Of a stretch of DNA of 64,000 nucleotides, positions 1 to 12,700 are shown piece by piece (the stretch's first letter is position 1; every line of letters begins with the position of its first letter). The notes below the pieces were generated by a model that was given only the letters and a program-made list of their open reading frames with translations, had not been told where the DNA came from and did no database searches. The translations under genes and the position numbers were made by a program. The DNA comes from Microcebus murinus (Eukaryota > Chordata > Mammalia > Primates > Cheirogaleidae), in assembly GCF_040939455.1 (NCBI RefSeq), contig NC_134117.1:61402501-61466500 (forward strand). The letters are read 5' to 3'.

Positions 1-1940
1 CAGCAAACATGTATTTGATATGTGTGTGAATATACATCACATTTAAATTATGTTTATTATTTTAACCAAAGTTCTCTTGTCTTGGTATTTATTTCTTTGA
101 TATGATTTTTTATTGTACTCTATGGCTCAGTTTGCCTCTTAAAATTTCTATGCAATTTAGTCATGTTATTTTTCCATAAACATTACTAAAAATCATACTG
201 CTAATACTGAAAGAACGAATCTATGGGTTTAGTACAATTATCCACACTATTGCTAAATTGATAACTAGAATAAGATACAATCTCATCTGGTAACTGCGTT
301 TAGTCAAGTAGAGCTCCTATTTCCCCTTTTAGTCTATTGAAATCGTTTCTATAGATTATTCTATTGAAAGTGTTTCTATATGATTGTGTTAAAATTCAGG
401 AATGACCTTGTGAGGTCCTTATTCTTTGCTGTCCCCGTCATGCTGGTTCACTGTGGTGCCATGTCCTTGGTTATTTCCCCACCTCTCCATGGTCCTCCTG
501 TCCATGTTGATGCTTCTTAGTCTCTCCCCCGGCCCCTTCTGTTCAGGATGCATCTGCAGTTGCTTTCTCTGCTCCTCCCCAGCATTTCATTTGCACTGTG
601 TAAGAAGCTACTGTCTAGTTTATTATTTCTGTGTCTGCCTTGCCCTACCTGATGAGTTCTAGAAAACTTGAACAGCTTCACCTCTCTAAGGCTCACAGAA
701 TGCTTTAGACGTAGCACCTACTACATGTGAATATTATAGATATTCAGCCGATTAACTACCCTAATTCCCTCACCATCAGGCAGAGCACTTGAACACATGA
801 GCCAGACTCTCTGAAGAGTGATAAAATGCTGTAGAGAATGGGAATGTTAATGACTTTATTCATCTCTGATACCCTGGTGAGTATCACAGTCAAAAGACTG
901 GAGGGATGTCTCCTTGTAGCGAAATGCCTGATTTCTTTTTAAGAAGAAAAAATACAAGGTAGGATAGTGACCCAGGATAGCAGAGTATCTGCCACATCAA
1001 AGGATCTGTCAGGGGGACACAAGGATAAATTTCAGATCTCTAGCATGGGAGATTCTGTGGGGTGTTCTGGATTCATTTCACTCAAGAAGCACTTTATCTT
1101 TGCCCAGCCAGTCACTGCCATTCAGGGTCAAAATCATATATGTTGCATAAATGCACTACTAATTTCAAACGAAAATTCAACCTCGTGGGATACAGAGTTA
1201 CATGGATCTTTCATATGTCAATGTTTTAATGCTGGAAGCCTTCAGACTTCATTGCAAAACTAGAAGAGGTTGTTGATGGGCTTACAGGGACTGGGGCAGA
1301 TGGAGAAACAGTGAAACCGAACTCGTGTTTAATGATTTCTAGTCATTAATCACATCCATGTCAACTCCCTTCCACACCAAGCTTGCATAAGTAAAACCCA
1401 CAGTTTCCCCCTATTATGAGATAGGACAATATAGTTAAAAATGGGTGGCCATCACTTTGCCTTCCCTTAGGAAGGAAGTAGTAATGCTGGGCTTTCTTTA
1501 CTAGGTACCTAATAAAGTTTTCCAGTTGAATTGCTATCCCAGTAGCAATCAGATACAGATTTTCTGGACTTATAATAATGAAGTAGAGTATTTCATGTCA
1601 TCAAAAGTGGAAAATTATCTCATATTTTCTATTTTCCAGATCTCATGTTTGTCTTGTTTCATGTATGTTGTTCTTGTTTCTCTTTGTATACTGTGAACCT
1701 AACAAATGTTCAGATCAAAGGAGGACAGTTTTGTTTTTGAGTAGATGGGTATGTACTGAGCAGGGTCTACATTTAAATAGGAATATTATGATGTAAAAAG
1801 GAAGAATGGATCACATGGCCTCTGAGGGAGATGGACATATAGAGGGAGCCTGTCTTTAACGGCCCTTTCCACTGAAGAAGTCCGTGAAAGTGGACACATT
1901 TCACGTAAATGTGCTTATCTCTTAGGATTTCTCTTTAGTG
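1..1940. other. AT-rich sequence, nothing recognised
   Basis: I see no gene, RNA gene or clear repeat here. The open frames are short and lack splice-site context or recognisable protein similarity. Confidence 0.5.
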
Positions 1941-1948
1941 CTCTACAG

Positions 1949-2430
1949 CAGTGGTCCCCAAGCCCTGGCCATGGACCAGTTTGGGTCCGTGGTCAGTTAG
2001 GAACTGGGCTGCACAGCAGGAAGTGAGTGGTGGGCTAGTGAGCAAAGCTTCATCTGTATTTTCAGCCGCTTCCTGTTACTCTCATGAGTGCCTGAGCTCC
2101 GCAGCATTGGATGCTCTCAGGAGCACAAACCCTACTGTGAGCTGCACGTGCGAGGGATGCAGGTTGCGTGCTCCCCATGAGAAGGTAATGCCTGATGAGC
2201 TGAGGGGGAGCCGAGGCGGTGATGCTAGTGCTGGGGAGCAGCTGCAAATATAATGAATGCAATGTACTTGCTTCATCCCGAAGCTATCCCACTCCCCAGT
2301 TGGAGAAATAAAATTTGTCTTCCATGAAATTTTTCCAAAAAATTTTGGAAATGGAAAAAAATGTTTCTATGAAACCAGTTCCATTTTTCCATGAAACCAG
2401 TCCCTAGTGACAAAAGGTTGGGGACCACTG
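1949..2430. mobile_element. non-autonomous hAT-type DNA transposon, complete
   Basis: The 482-bp element begins CAGTGGTCCCCAA and ends with its inverse complement TTGGGGACCACTG. It is flanked on both sides by the same 8 bp, CTCTACAG (1941-1948 and 2431-2438). Perfect 13-bp terminal inverted repeats plus an 8-bp target duplication are the hAT signature. It has no transposase frame, so it needed a partner for mobility. I cannot name the Repbase family with certainty. Confidence 0.85.
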
Positions 2431-2438
2431 CTCTACAG

Positions 2439-3300
2439 CAATGATTTTGGATACTCATCTCATATTTTGCCACGATTGTTCTGATACATATTAAGAACCA
2501 GTTGTTTTATCCTAAACCTGAGAGGCTAGTTATTTCTGTATAATTTCCTAGATACTATGAGCCAGATGATGAAAGAGGCAGAAGTGGGAGAAGATGGAGG
2601 ACGAAGAGAAAAAAATGACAGTGGCAATTCAAGAAACTGGTTGTTAAAGGATTTCCAAGAAGAAATAAAGGACTGTTTATATTATTTTGAATAATCACTA
2701 TTTGCGGTTATTTAAAAACAAAACCAAAATCAACCACAGCCACAAAAATGAAATGACTGAATGGCTGTAAGAAATTTGTCAATCATGCCATGCAAAGGCT
2801 TGCATAATGTGTTCATGAGTACAGAGAGCATAGCACAAGCCACGGAGAAATGGCATGTTTAAAGTGTAACTATTAGCTCTGCTATGCCCAAAGTCTCATA
2901 ATCGTTTCTTCTTTTTCATTTGAGGAAGAGCAACATGTTTAATATTGTTATAGCACAAAGAAAATACACTTGTTTTCAATTGTGCACACCTAATTTCACA
3001 TAAGGTGTATGGATGGACATATTGATCGTTACATTATGTAACCACAGGGCATCTTTTCCTGTTTTGGAAGTTGGCACAAAAGCGTGTCCTTGCCCGTGTC
3101 TGCACTCTGTGTACTTTCCGTGTGCTTTTTCATCCTCATGTGATTTGAAGATTCTTAAATGAACAGTGCTCCTTAGTGTTGCAAAATGTCCTCGAATCCT
3201 CTCACATAAAACTTGAAGCAAAAAATGGCTGATAGAGGAATATGTAGAATGTAAGAAAAGGTCCTTATTGATAAAGTTTTATACAAATTACACTATTTTC
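2439..3300. other. no identified feature
   Basis: A run at 2550-2692 stays open after a splice-acceptor-like CTAG and encodes charged residues. It is short and matches nothing I recognise. The rest is AT-rich sequence. Confidence 0.4.
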
Positions 3301-3430
3301 AGCTGGACATAGCACTCTGTACATTTGTCCCATGTATTCAGGAAGCTGAAGACAGAGGCTCAAATGAGCCCAGAAATTCAAGTCCAGCCTGGGCGACACA
3401 GAAAAGCCTCATGTCTGAAAATAATAAAAA
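3301..3430 (+). repeat. diverged 7SL-derived Alu monomer
   Basis: Text such as AGTCCAGCCTGGGCGACAC, preceded by a diverged GGAAGCTGAAGACAGAGG, matches the arm of an old Alu monomer and ends in an A-rich tail. It is the only Alu-related sequence I see in the first 30 kb. Confidence 0.6.
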
Positions 3431-5839
3431 TGAAAAATGAAAAGTAAAGAATATATTTATCGTGTATTCATGGGCAAGGACATATTGACATGCAGTCAGC
3501 CATATTAGGTGACATTAAAACCATCATACAAGGAAAGCGTTTTAAAAATAAATGAGTTACAAAAAATGAGATGTTACTATGAGGCTCTGATACTTAGTAC
3601 CACTAAACACACATTTTGTTGTATCCACCAAAATTTTGTTCACTATGAGAATTGATTGTGTTGTTAACATTATGCTTTGTAAATGACATGTGATACCAAG
3701 GTGATATACTGAAGTTGTGTTTAACTGTGGAGAAATATTTCTGTTTCTCCTTTTGTGATGTAAATTATAAAACAGTGGGGAAAGAAATGTTTACTAGGAG
3801 AAAGAAACTACCTCCTATCTCCTATGTGCCTAATACTGATAGCATGAAGTTCCTCATAGAATGCAAATGTGATCACACCTGTAAGTTGGTGAGAACACTA
3901 AGGTGCGAGTGAATTAAATGATGACACAAAACTGAAGAGCAAACGTTCTCTTCAGGTAAGAGGGTGAGGCTGAACACTTGTCCCTCTAAGATAAGCCCAG
4001 AAATCTTCTGGTCCTGGTGGGTGCCGTGTGAAGTGATTCCATCCTTTAACTGTAAACACACAAGAATGCTTTTAATAGTTTTGAATGTTAATGCTTTTTC
4101 CTATATTTTGACTAAGTTTACTTGACTATAAGTCTCTGCGGCCAAATGTATTGAGATTTTCTTTTGTAACTTTCATTGTTATTTGTTTGAACAATCTTCT
4201 ACCACTTACCAATAGTATAACTATTTATTTATATTTTGCTCTAAAAAGGTTAGTGGTATGATAGCTTCATTAAAATGACTGAATGCTTTTTCCACTCTGG
4301 AGGTATTTGGGTGTATGTGTTGTGCGATGTGTAGTTATATTCTTTTCACTAGTTCACTTCCCGCTAAGCATGTCTTGAAGAAACAGTATCACATCTCAGT
4401 GGTTTGTATAGCTTCCGTGATGTTAGTAAGGCCTTGACCTCTGTATTGTTTTCCGCTGATGGGCCTATTCCTCTATTGGCAACCTAATATTTAACAATTA
4501 TATATTTTGCATTTATTATATCTTTACTATTTTAATTCTGCTACATAAACCCTTATGTTAATTTCATTTAAGCATATTTAAAGATAGTTTATTATTTTAA
4601 CTAGAAATAAGTCACTAAGGTTTATGCAGAAGCAGCATATTTTCATTACTGAAAAGTTAAAAGATACAAATAGGAAAATAAATATGAAACAAGGGAGACC
4701 TTAGTAGTCCAAGTGGATGTAGGTATAGCTCACTTTACTTAGATCAGATCCACCAAATGCAAGGTTCTGAGAGCTAATAGCAAGTTTTGTCTACCTCTTT
4801 CCCATCCAAGGACTTCTCGGAGTCCATTTGTGTCCCAAGTTGAAAACTGAGCCACTTAATTTGCTTCCATTGAAAAAACTTTGACCACAAGGAGGATGGC
4901 TATAATCATATTCTGTGGGCACATCTCCCTATGAAACTTAGAGATGCTGTGTTTGGCACAGATGCAGGAACAAATCAAAGAGACTTAGGACTTTATAAAG
5001 TAGAAATGACCACTCATGTTTCTGTCGAAGGTGAGAAGTGCATTGAGTGGCTGACTGGAACCATAAGAAAATGAGCTTGGAACCAGTATTTGCTTTTCCC
5101 ATAGTGGAAACAGAGACCCTTGTGGCAAGAGCTAAAGTAGGCATGTTGCTAGCCAGTGCTCCAAATCTCATGATGAGAAGGGTCAGGGACGTAGCAGTTG
5201 GCCCAGATTCTTTATGGGAGAAGTGTGGAAGTAAAACAAAGGACTAAATTGGAAACTTCGCACCCTGTCTAATCCGGATGGATCGGGAAGGGTGGGGAAA
5301 TGGGCTCCAGGGTAGGTGGTGAGAATGTCTTCTAGCCGTAAACTGTCACCATAAGCAAAAATCTATTCCAAGAGGGCGTCACAGAGATAAGAAAGATGTT
5401 GGGCGTGAAGGTGCTCACATCAGGTCTCCAATCTCAGGGATAGGGTGACCAGCTATCCCAGTTTTCCCAGGGCTGTCTTCGTTTTAAAACTGAAGATCCT
5501 GGGTCAGATCAGGGAGGCTACTTAGGGCACACGGTAGACAACCCAGCTGCTGCCCTTGGGGATCCACATGTGTATGGTGCTGAGACCAAGCCTCCTACGA
5601 ACTGCTCTCAGCCATGGACCGGCACAGCAGGGATTCTAATACAGGTGTATTCCTGTGAGAGGCAGGATTTCTGGCTTGGGGACTCCACATTGGCCTGGCC
5701 AGAAACATTCTTGGAAATGTGCAGCTGACCTATACTCCCTCTGCCCAGCCCTCTCTGCTCCCGTGCCCACGCTCCTTAACGAGGGCCAGACCGGCACTGC
5801 TGTCCTCAGCTTCCCCCCATTCTTTCCAGCCCCTCCCTG
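3431..5839. other. no identified feature
   Basis: AT-rich non-coding sequence. I could support no gene, RNA gene or repeat family. Confidence 0.4.
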
Positions 5840-5935
5840 TGCTGGTTTTCTAGGACTGCTGGAACAAATGGCCACAAATACAGAGGCTGCTGGTTTTCTA
5901 GGACTGCTGGAACAAATGGCCACCAATACAGAGGC
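5840..5935. repeat. 48-bp tandem duplication
   Basis: Two adjacent 48-bp units (5840-5887 and 5888-5935) start TGCTGGTTTTCTAGGACTGC and differ at one base (A or C). They lie in what looks like an old interspersed repeat, so this is a recent local duplication in older repeat DNA. Confidence 0.9.
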
Positions 5936-6267
5936 TGAAAATAGCACACATTTATTTTACCATTCTGGAGATCACAGGTCTGAAACGGCTCTCACTGGGC
6001 TGAAACCAAGATGATAGTAGGGCCTTGCTACTTTCTGGGGGCTCTAGCGGAGACTCTGTTCCCTTATCTTTGTCAGCTACTAGAGGCCAACTGAGTGGAG
6101 GCCCTTGGCCCCTTCCCATTTCAAAAAGGAATTTTGCCAGGACATGGCCTTGGAACTTGAATTGCACCATGACCTCTTCCCTGAGTCTCTGGCCTCATGT
6201 CCTACCTGGCGCAATTGGGACCTGTCAGCTTTTATACACACATGAGGGAATTCCTTAACATAAATCT

Positions 6268-6315
6268 CTGTTCTCCCTCCTCTCTCTCTCTTTCCCTCTC
6301 TCTTTCTCTGTCTCT

Positions 6316-6404
<89 letters not shown>
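6268..6404. repeat. compound (CT)n-(CA)n microsatellite
   Basis: An imperfect CT tract is followed directly by an uninterrupted CA tract. Open frames across it (poly Leu-Ser, Thr-His or Cys-Val) are artefacts of the repeat. Confidence 0.95.
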
Positions 6405-6406
<2 letters not shown>

Positions 6407-6454
6407 ATTGGTTGTTTCTCTGGAGAACCCTGACTAAGACACAAGGTGCAAGGA

Positions 6455-6802
6455 ACTGAATGTGGGTGTTTCTCCAAAGTCCATATTTTGAAATTCGAAC
6501 CCCCAAGGTGAGGCTGTTGAGTGGTGAAGCATCTGGGAGGTGCGTAGTTCATGAGAGCAGAACACTCGTGAATAGAATTCAAGCCCCTATTTAGGAAGCC
6601 CAGAGATCCCGGCACCCTGCGACCATTTGAAGACGCGGCGAGAAGGTGCAACTGATGAACCAGGATGAGGGCTCTCACCAGACAACACATCTTCCTTCAT
6701 CTTGGACTTTGCAGCCTTCAGGACTGTGAGAAAGTTTTTGTTTTTTATAAGCCACCCAGCTTAGGGCATTTTATTATAGCAGCCCGGACGGACTGAGACA
6801 CT
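6455..6802 (+). repeat. MaLR-type LTR (MLT1/MST-like)
   Basis: The 3' half has the typical MaLR LTR text: a block like GATGAACCAGGATGAGGGC, then CTTGGACTTTGCAGCC, then TATAAGCCACCCAGCTTAG, ending near AGACGGACTGAGACA-like sequence. Ancient and diverged. Confidence 0.65.
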
Positions 6803-9535
6803 GGCCATATGGGTCATCTTCTGTGTCAGTAGAGAAGTGACGAATCTCTCCGATGAACAAGGTGCAGCTAGTGCAGGTAGGTGAGATAGCTGGAATGTTA
6901 GAGGAGAAATGCTCTCCTGATTTTAGTTTCTGAAACCAAAATCTGAGCCTGTCAATGCTTTATACAATCATGCATCCTTTCATGACAAGAATATTTTTTG
7001 AGAAATGCATCATTAGTTGATTTCATCATTGTGAAAACAACACAGAGGGCACTCACACCAAACTGGATGGTGTAGCCACTACATACCTTATATGCTGTAG
7101 GCAAATGCACCTGGGATATTGTAACAGAGAGAATGGCCTGAGAAAAATGGCAAAAATATTTTCCATCTCTTGAAAACCTCCTCCACTCCTTTTTGAGAAC
7201 TAAAACCTGCATCCCTGCTTCAGCACAGGGGTTGGGAGGGGCAGGTGAGTGGTTTTTCTTTGTGTTTCAGGAGCTCCCACAGATACCCCAGGCTGGCACC
7301 AGCTCCCCAGGTGGGTGGAGAGCGCAGGCTTTGTCTTAGGCAGAGGTGGACAATGAGTAGAGTTAACCACAATAGCCAAGCACTGAGGGCCCTCCCTTTA
7401 AAAGCTCTGCTCTCTGTTCTGCTGGTGTGGAGGAAACTTGGACTTTGAGATGAGAATGTCTACCCTTTTTCCTCCTTTGTTGGCAAAGTAATGAACTTCT
7501 CTTTCTTTCTGTCAAACCACTGTTTTCATTCTTCTGTCAGGGCCTCGAGGTCAAGTGCTGAGCTTTCGGTAACACCATGAGCCTGTGCAGCATGTTACTG
7601 TCCTGAACACTACAGGCAATTGGAGCACAGTGGTAAGTATTTTGTCTCTGGACATATCTGGAGTTGGAAAAGGTATAGTTGAAATATGAAAGGTTCAAAA
7701 GTTACACATCTATAGGACACTGTGATACTATGATGTGTACCTGTCGCTTTCTGTTCCGGATTCCTGGCTTGTGGCTTCCAAAGCCCTTGTTACAGTCTTT
7801 TGTTACAATGTTGGGGGATTTAAACCCCAGAAGTAGGCCTCAGGAAACAGAACCACCCTCTCCCGTCCTCCTCTCACCTGCCAAGGCAGGATGCTAATCT
7901 GCTTCTCAGTCATAAGACCCTCATTCCAGAGAGGGTCCTGCCCCATTCTCAGACAGAAGGAAAGCTGCCCGGAGAGCCGAGTAGGATCTAGGAACAGGCT
8001 TTGCTGGGTTTTTCCACTCATTCTAATAGTCTAGATCAGATCCTTCTTGTCCAGTCACATTTTTCCATGGTTGTCAATCATGCCTGTCCCATGAAGTCTC
8101 CCTTGAGTCTCAATGAAGAGGCTCAAAAGGACAAGGTTAAGGGAGCATATGGATAGTTCAAGGCTTCCAGGGAGATGAATCAGAATTTACCCACATGCCA
8201 GGAGGGCGGCTCACCCCAACTGCATCTGGACAGAAGCTCCTGTGCTTGGGATCATTCCAGGCCTTGCCCTATGTATCCCTTCAGCTGGCTGTTTATTGGC
8301 ATCATATAAAACGTTCTTTGTGATAAGCCAGCAGGGTCACGGGTTTCCCCGAGTCTGTGAGCTGTTCTAGCAATTAATGAAAATTTACTTAAAATTAGCA
8401 AGAAGTAATGAGAACAAAAAATCAAAGTATTGAAACATGCTTGCCAGTGAAAACTAAAACAATGCACAATCCATAGCTTGGAGATTACTAGTAGTGGACG
8501 CAAAGAAGACAGAATATATAAACAGGCCTCACTGCTGAGTTATAGAAAGCCTGTGTGTGCATTAGAAGGAGAACTGTTCTTCCCAGCCCTGAGTTTTGAG
8601 AGGAGTTTGTTAAGAAGGTCTTTGAGTTAATTCTATGATATCACCATCTAGTGTAGTTTAATAAAAATTGCAGCAGTCGTCCATTTTGGGCTAACTTCTG
8701 CCTTTACCTTTGCGACTGTTGAGGCTCAGAAACTGATGCTCCAAACTGTGGCACTTTGACAGGCTGAGCTGAAGAAGCCTCCAGGTCTCTCTGACCTCAC
8801 CCTCCCCACTGTCTCCCCCAGAGGAGTGCAAGTTTCTGCATCTGCCTAAGACCCAGACCCGCCAAGGAGAATAATTGTTCCTTTTCTTCCCCTCCCCAGG
8901 AGACTGGGAGTCTCAGCACATCTGCCCAGACTCATTTAAAAGATGATGTTTTGCCCTTAAGACTCATTCAGATTCCACAGAGAGCCCCCTGGGGGTCACT
9001 TTGTCTTCCCCAGTGAATCACTCTCCCTGGCAATCATTCATTGCCCTCAACAGAATCCTCTTCTCCCATCCCATAGCCGGTTCTTCCAGGGCCCAGGTCC
9101 CGCCCTTTCTGTCCCTCCAGGTGGTACAGAAGTGTCTGTGCCTCCCTGGGTGGGGTCTCCATCCTGAGGAGAATGTGCTCGCACATCCGCGTGCGCACTG
9201 AGACACGTGTGTCCCTTGTCTCCTGGTGCTCAGTCTGCCTCCCGCAGTGCTGCTCCGTGACCTCCCAGGGCCCAGGCCTCCCAGTGCAGAGCCTCGTGTG
9301 ACGCCAGGAGTTCAGCTCTCCGCATAGAAGCCTCTGGGGTGGGGACAGGATCTGGATTCCGAGCCCAGGATTCGCTGCCTCTGTGCTCTGCATTCCCACT
9401 GCCTGTCTGGCAGTCCCAGCGGGCAGGCCTGGTTCCTCCCGAGGGTGCTGAGGGAAGGGTCTCTCAGGCCCCTTCCTTGGCTAGTGGGTGGCCGTCTCCT
9501 CCCTGTGTCCCATCACATGCCATCCCCTCCCCTTC
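6803..9535. other. old interspersed repeat pieces, no gene
   Basis: Segments near 6950-7135 and 7575-7740 read like two parts of one old repeat, split by about 440 bp of other DNA. I cannot name the family. GC content rises after about 8.7 kb. No supported gene. Confidence 0.35.
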
Positions 9536-9539
9536 CTCC

Positions 9540-9720
9540 AGTGCACGTCTGCATCCTTTGTAATAAGGACCCCAGTCCTTATCAAGGACTAGGACCACCC
9601 TAGTGGCCTCATCATAACTGAGCACATCTGGGGTGACCCTATTTCCAAATAAGGTCCCATTCTGAGACATAGGGATTAGGACTTCAACATAGGCACTGTG
9701 GGCAGATACAGTTCAACACA
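9540..9720 (-). repeat. MaLR-type LTR fragment, antisense
   Basis: CCCTATTTCCAAATAAGGTC followed by GGGATTAGGACTTCAACATA is the antisense form of an MLT1-like LTR end. Confidence 0.5.
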
Positions 9721-12700
9721 TATCAAGGACCCACAGGGAAAATTCTGGTCTTTCAGTAAGAGTAGTGTTCTCAGAGCAATTTGTTTGCTTTCAAAACTTG
9801 TAAACACTGGCACTCATGTGACTGGCATGCTCTGTGTGCACATGGGCTGGGTGACGCTGAGAGCCCAGGGTGGCTCCCCCTGGCAAGTAGGTGGGGTCCC
9901 ATGCTGGACAGTGTTTGGCTTTATTTCTTGGGGGTGGCTGTCTATCCACCTTCTCACCTTGTTCTCATTGTTAACTGGCAGCGTTTGTCTATAACCTGAC
10001 AAACCACTTACATTTCTTTTCAGAACGGTAAGCTGGGCGGCCCTGGGAGACAGGGCTGGTGTTCGCCCTGGGGCATCTCTGAAGGAGCAGCACTTCCGCT
10101 TTGGTGGCGCCCCTTGCTGGGACCTTCTGCCTCCTTTCTGGCCCAGACCGCAGGCCTCAGATCTGTTGGCTTCTGGGGAAGGAGCTCCGTCCTCCTCACG
10201 TGTCATGGAGAGCCCAGGCCTGTCGGGGGCTCAGTAGATGCTCAGTGACCGTCTGCGCGGCTGCCCCGAGTGTGCTGGGCCGTCCACCCTGGGGAGAGGG
10301 CCAGGGTCGCTCCGGCTGCTTCTCACCCTCCAGCTGAAGAAGGATCTTCTGGCTCAGGGACTCTGTGGCTTCCCAGACCCAGCCTGGTCCCCGTGGCTCC
10401 CCTGGCAGGCTGGGCCCTGGGAGGCCTGTCCTGGGAGCGAGGCCCCGGCTTGGCGCCGGGCACTGAAGAGCAGCCACGCTGTGCGAGGCCTGGGCTGGTC
10501 CCTGTTCGGCCGGTGCTAGTGGGGCGTGGGGAGGACGGGCAGAGGCGCCGCCCTGCCACTCTCGGTGCTTTTCTCTGCGTTTCCGTTTGCACGCAGTGCT
10601 GTGACTCATGGCAGCCCTGACGCGTCTCAGATTTAAACATATTTGTTTTTATTCATTTAAGCCTTTTGTTTTCTGTTAAAGGAAGGTATTTCCCCTATTT
10701 TCCTCTTCTCCAAGCCTAAGAGCAGCAGAGAGAATCTTTAGCTGAGTCCTGCTCTCCCTTTGGGTGTGTGTCACGCCCCCTCGCCAGATACCCCCGTCCC
10801 CAGACTGGCAGAATCTTCACCCTTAGAGCCCCCACCCAGGGAACACACGCTTTCCCTAGGTCGCCAAACCCTCCTAGCAGCCGGATCAGAGGCTGAGTCC
10901 GGCTACGGGAAGGAGCTGCCTCCTGTGGGTGTTCCCTGGCACTGCTGGAGCCGCAGGACACTGGGGGCGTCCCTGGCCCCTGGTTAGAGGAGACCTGACA
11001 TGAGATGTAGTCCTCCTGCTCGGGCTGGTTTGTCGCAGTCACTGTCCTCGTGCCCTCAGCGTCTTAGGCTGCGGCGCCCCAGTGCGCAGGCGCATTCGAG
11101 TCCCCTCTGTGTAACGCTGTCTGTTCCATGAGCAGGTTTTGACTGCGGTTGGACACACTCCCTGCGGGCCACCTTGTGCACAGAGTACACAGGAGTCCCT
11201 TCGGCAAGGACATCCCGCTTGTTCCCCTCGGCTCTCGGCAGGTGGAGAGCAGCAGAGTGTCTCGGCCCAGGAGGCATCCGCTCTGTTCCCTGGGCCTTCG
11301 TCTTCCTTGTCCAGGCCCAGAAAGGCGCTGGGCGTGGGGCCGGCTGCGCAGCCCTCTAGGCCTGAGCGGTCAGTCACTGGAAGGAAAGGGAGAGGCGGGT
11401 GGGCTGGGCCGGCAGGTCTGGGCGGTCGCTTGTGTGTCACTTGGCAGCACCGAGTCTTCGCCGCTTCCCTTCCCCTGCCTCGTAGAGCCTGCGTGTGAAC
11501 AAAGTCAGGCAGGGCCTGGGTGCCGCGTAGCTTGTCCACGCTGCTGTGTGCAGATGCGGAGAAGCCACACGCAGCCACGCGCCCCGGGTGCAGCCGCAGG
11601 ACATCTGGAGACACTGGGGACAGGGCTGGATGTGACCAAGGATCTGGGGCCATGTGGGCCAGGGATGTGGGAAATGAAGACCACCTGCATCTCGAAAGGG
11701 AGAAACGGCAGAGCAGATCCCGGTTTCCTCCAGGGGACCCTCTCCTTAGGAAAGGAGTTCCTGCCTTCGGGGTCAGTGTCTAGTCCTGTCCCTGCCTTGG
11801 AGACGATTTCATAGGCCCTTTATGGAGAACATGAGGTCACATCCCAGAGTTTCCTGATGGGACCACAGTGAGCAACACGTGGAAGAGTTGTGTCGCCCCA
11901 ACCCCTGGAAATGGGTTTCAACATGACAAAGCGACTCTTGGCCCCACGGACAGCCGCCGTCCTCTGTGCTCTGCTCCCTGTGCCTGTGCCAGCTTCAGAG
12001 AAGAAGAATGAAGCTGAGGGGAGACGCCAGAGGGAAGGAGGCAGGAGAAGCAGGCTGCCTGCCCCTTCTACAACCATGAGCACAGGGACAAGAGCCTGGC
12101 AGAGGGGAAGTCCCTGGGCAGCTGGTGGCCCTTGGGAAGAGGCCTGGGCCTGTCCCTGTTCCGGTGGCTGGGTTGCCATTCCGGCAGCCTGGGTGAGAAC
12201 TCTGGAGGTTTGGGGAGAAGCCCTTGGTTCTGACTGAGACCTAGCCCATGGGGGATTCTTCCTGACGCTATGATTTGGGAGGATGCCACCCGCAGTGGTT
12301 AGACTGGCAGCCACACCACAGGCAAATGGCACCAACTCCATTCCCCCCTAGTGCATGGGTTGGACGAAGCCTTGGATCCCTGGTGGTTCTGGGTTGCGGG
12401 GCCAATTGTCATTGGGGACAGCAGATAGGAGCCAGGAAAGAGTGTGCATTCGTCATGAAGCCTCAGTCACAGGAGGGCAGAAACTGAGAAGAGAGCAGCA
12501 AGTGTGCCACAGAGCACGACTACGTTTCCAAATGGCTTTTCAGCTGCCACCCCTACCTGCGGCACAGCACAATACTGTCTTCTTTGACCTCCCATGGCTT
12601 TTGCCTGGCCACACTTTGGGGGGTCCAGGAATCTGTAGCTGGGGGCTGCTGGCGGGCTCAGGTCTGCAACCCCTGATGTGTCATGGCCCGAGGTCGCAGG

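Noticed and set aside
6080..6690. Cys-Val and Arg-Glu repeat proteins
   Set aside because: They are translations of the (CT)n-(CA)n microsatellite.
11039..11814. 221- and 204-codon frames on opposite strands
   Set aside because: Mutually overlapping and low-information; no recognisable motif, no splice context.
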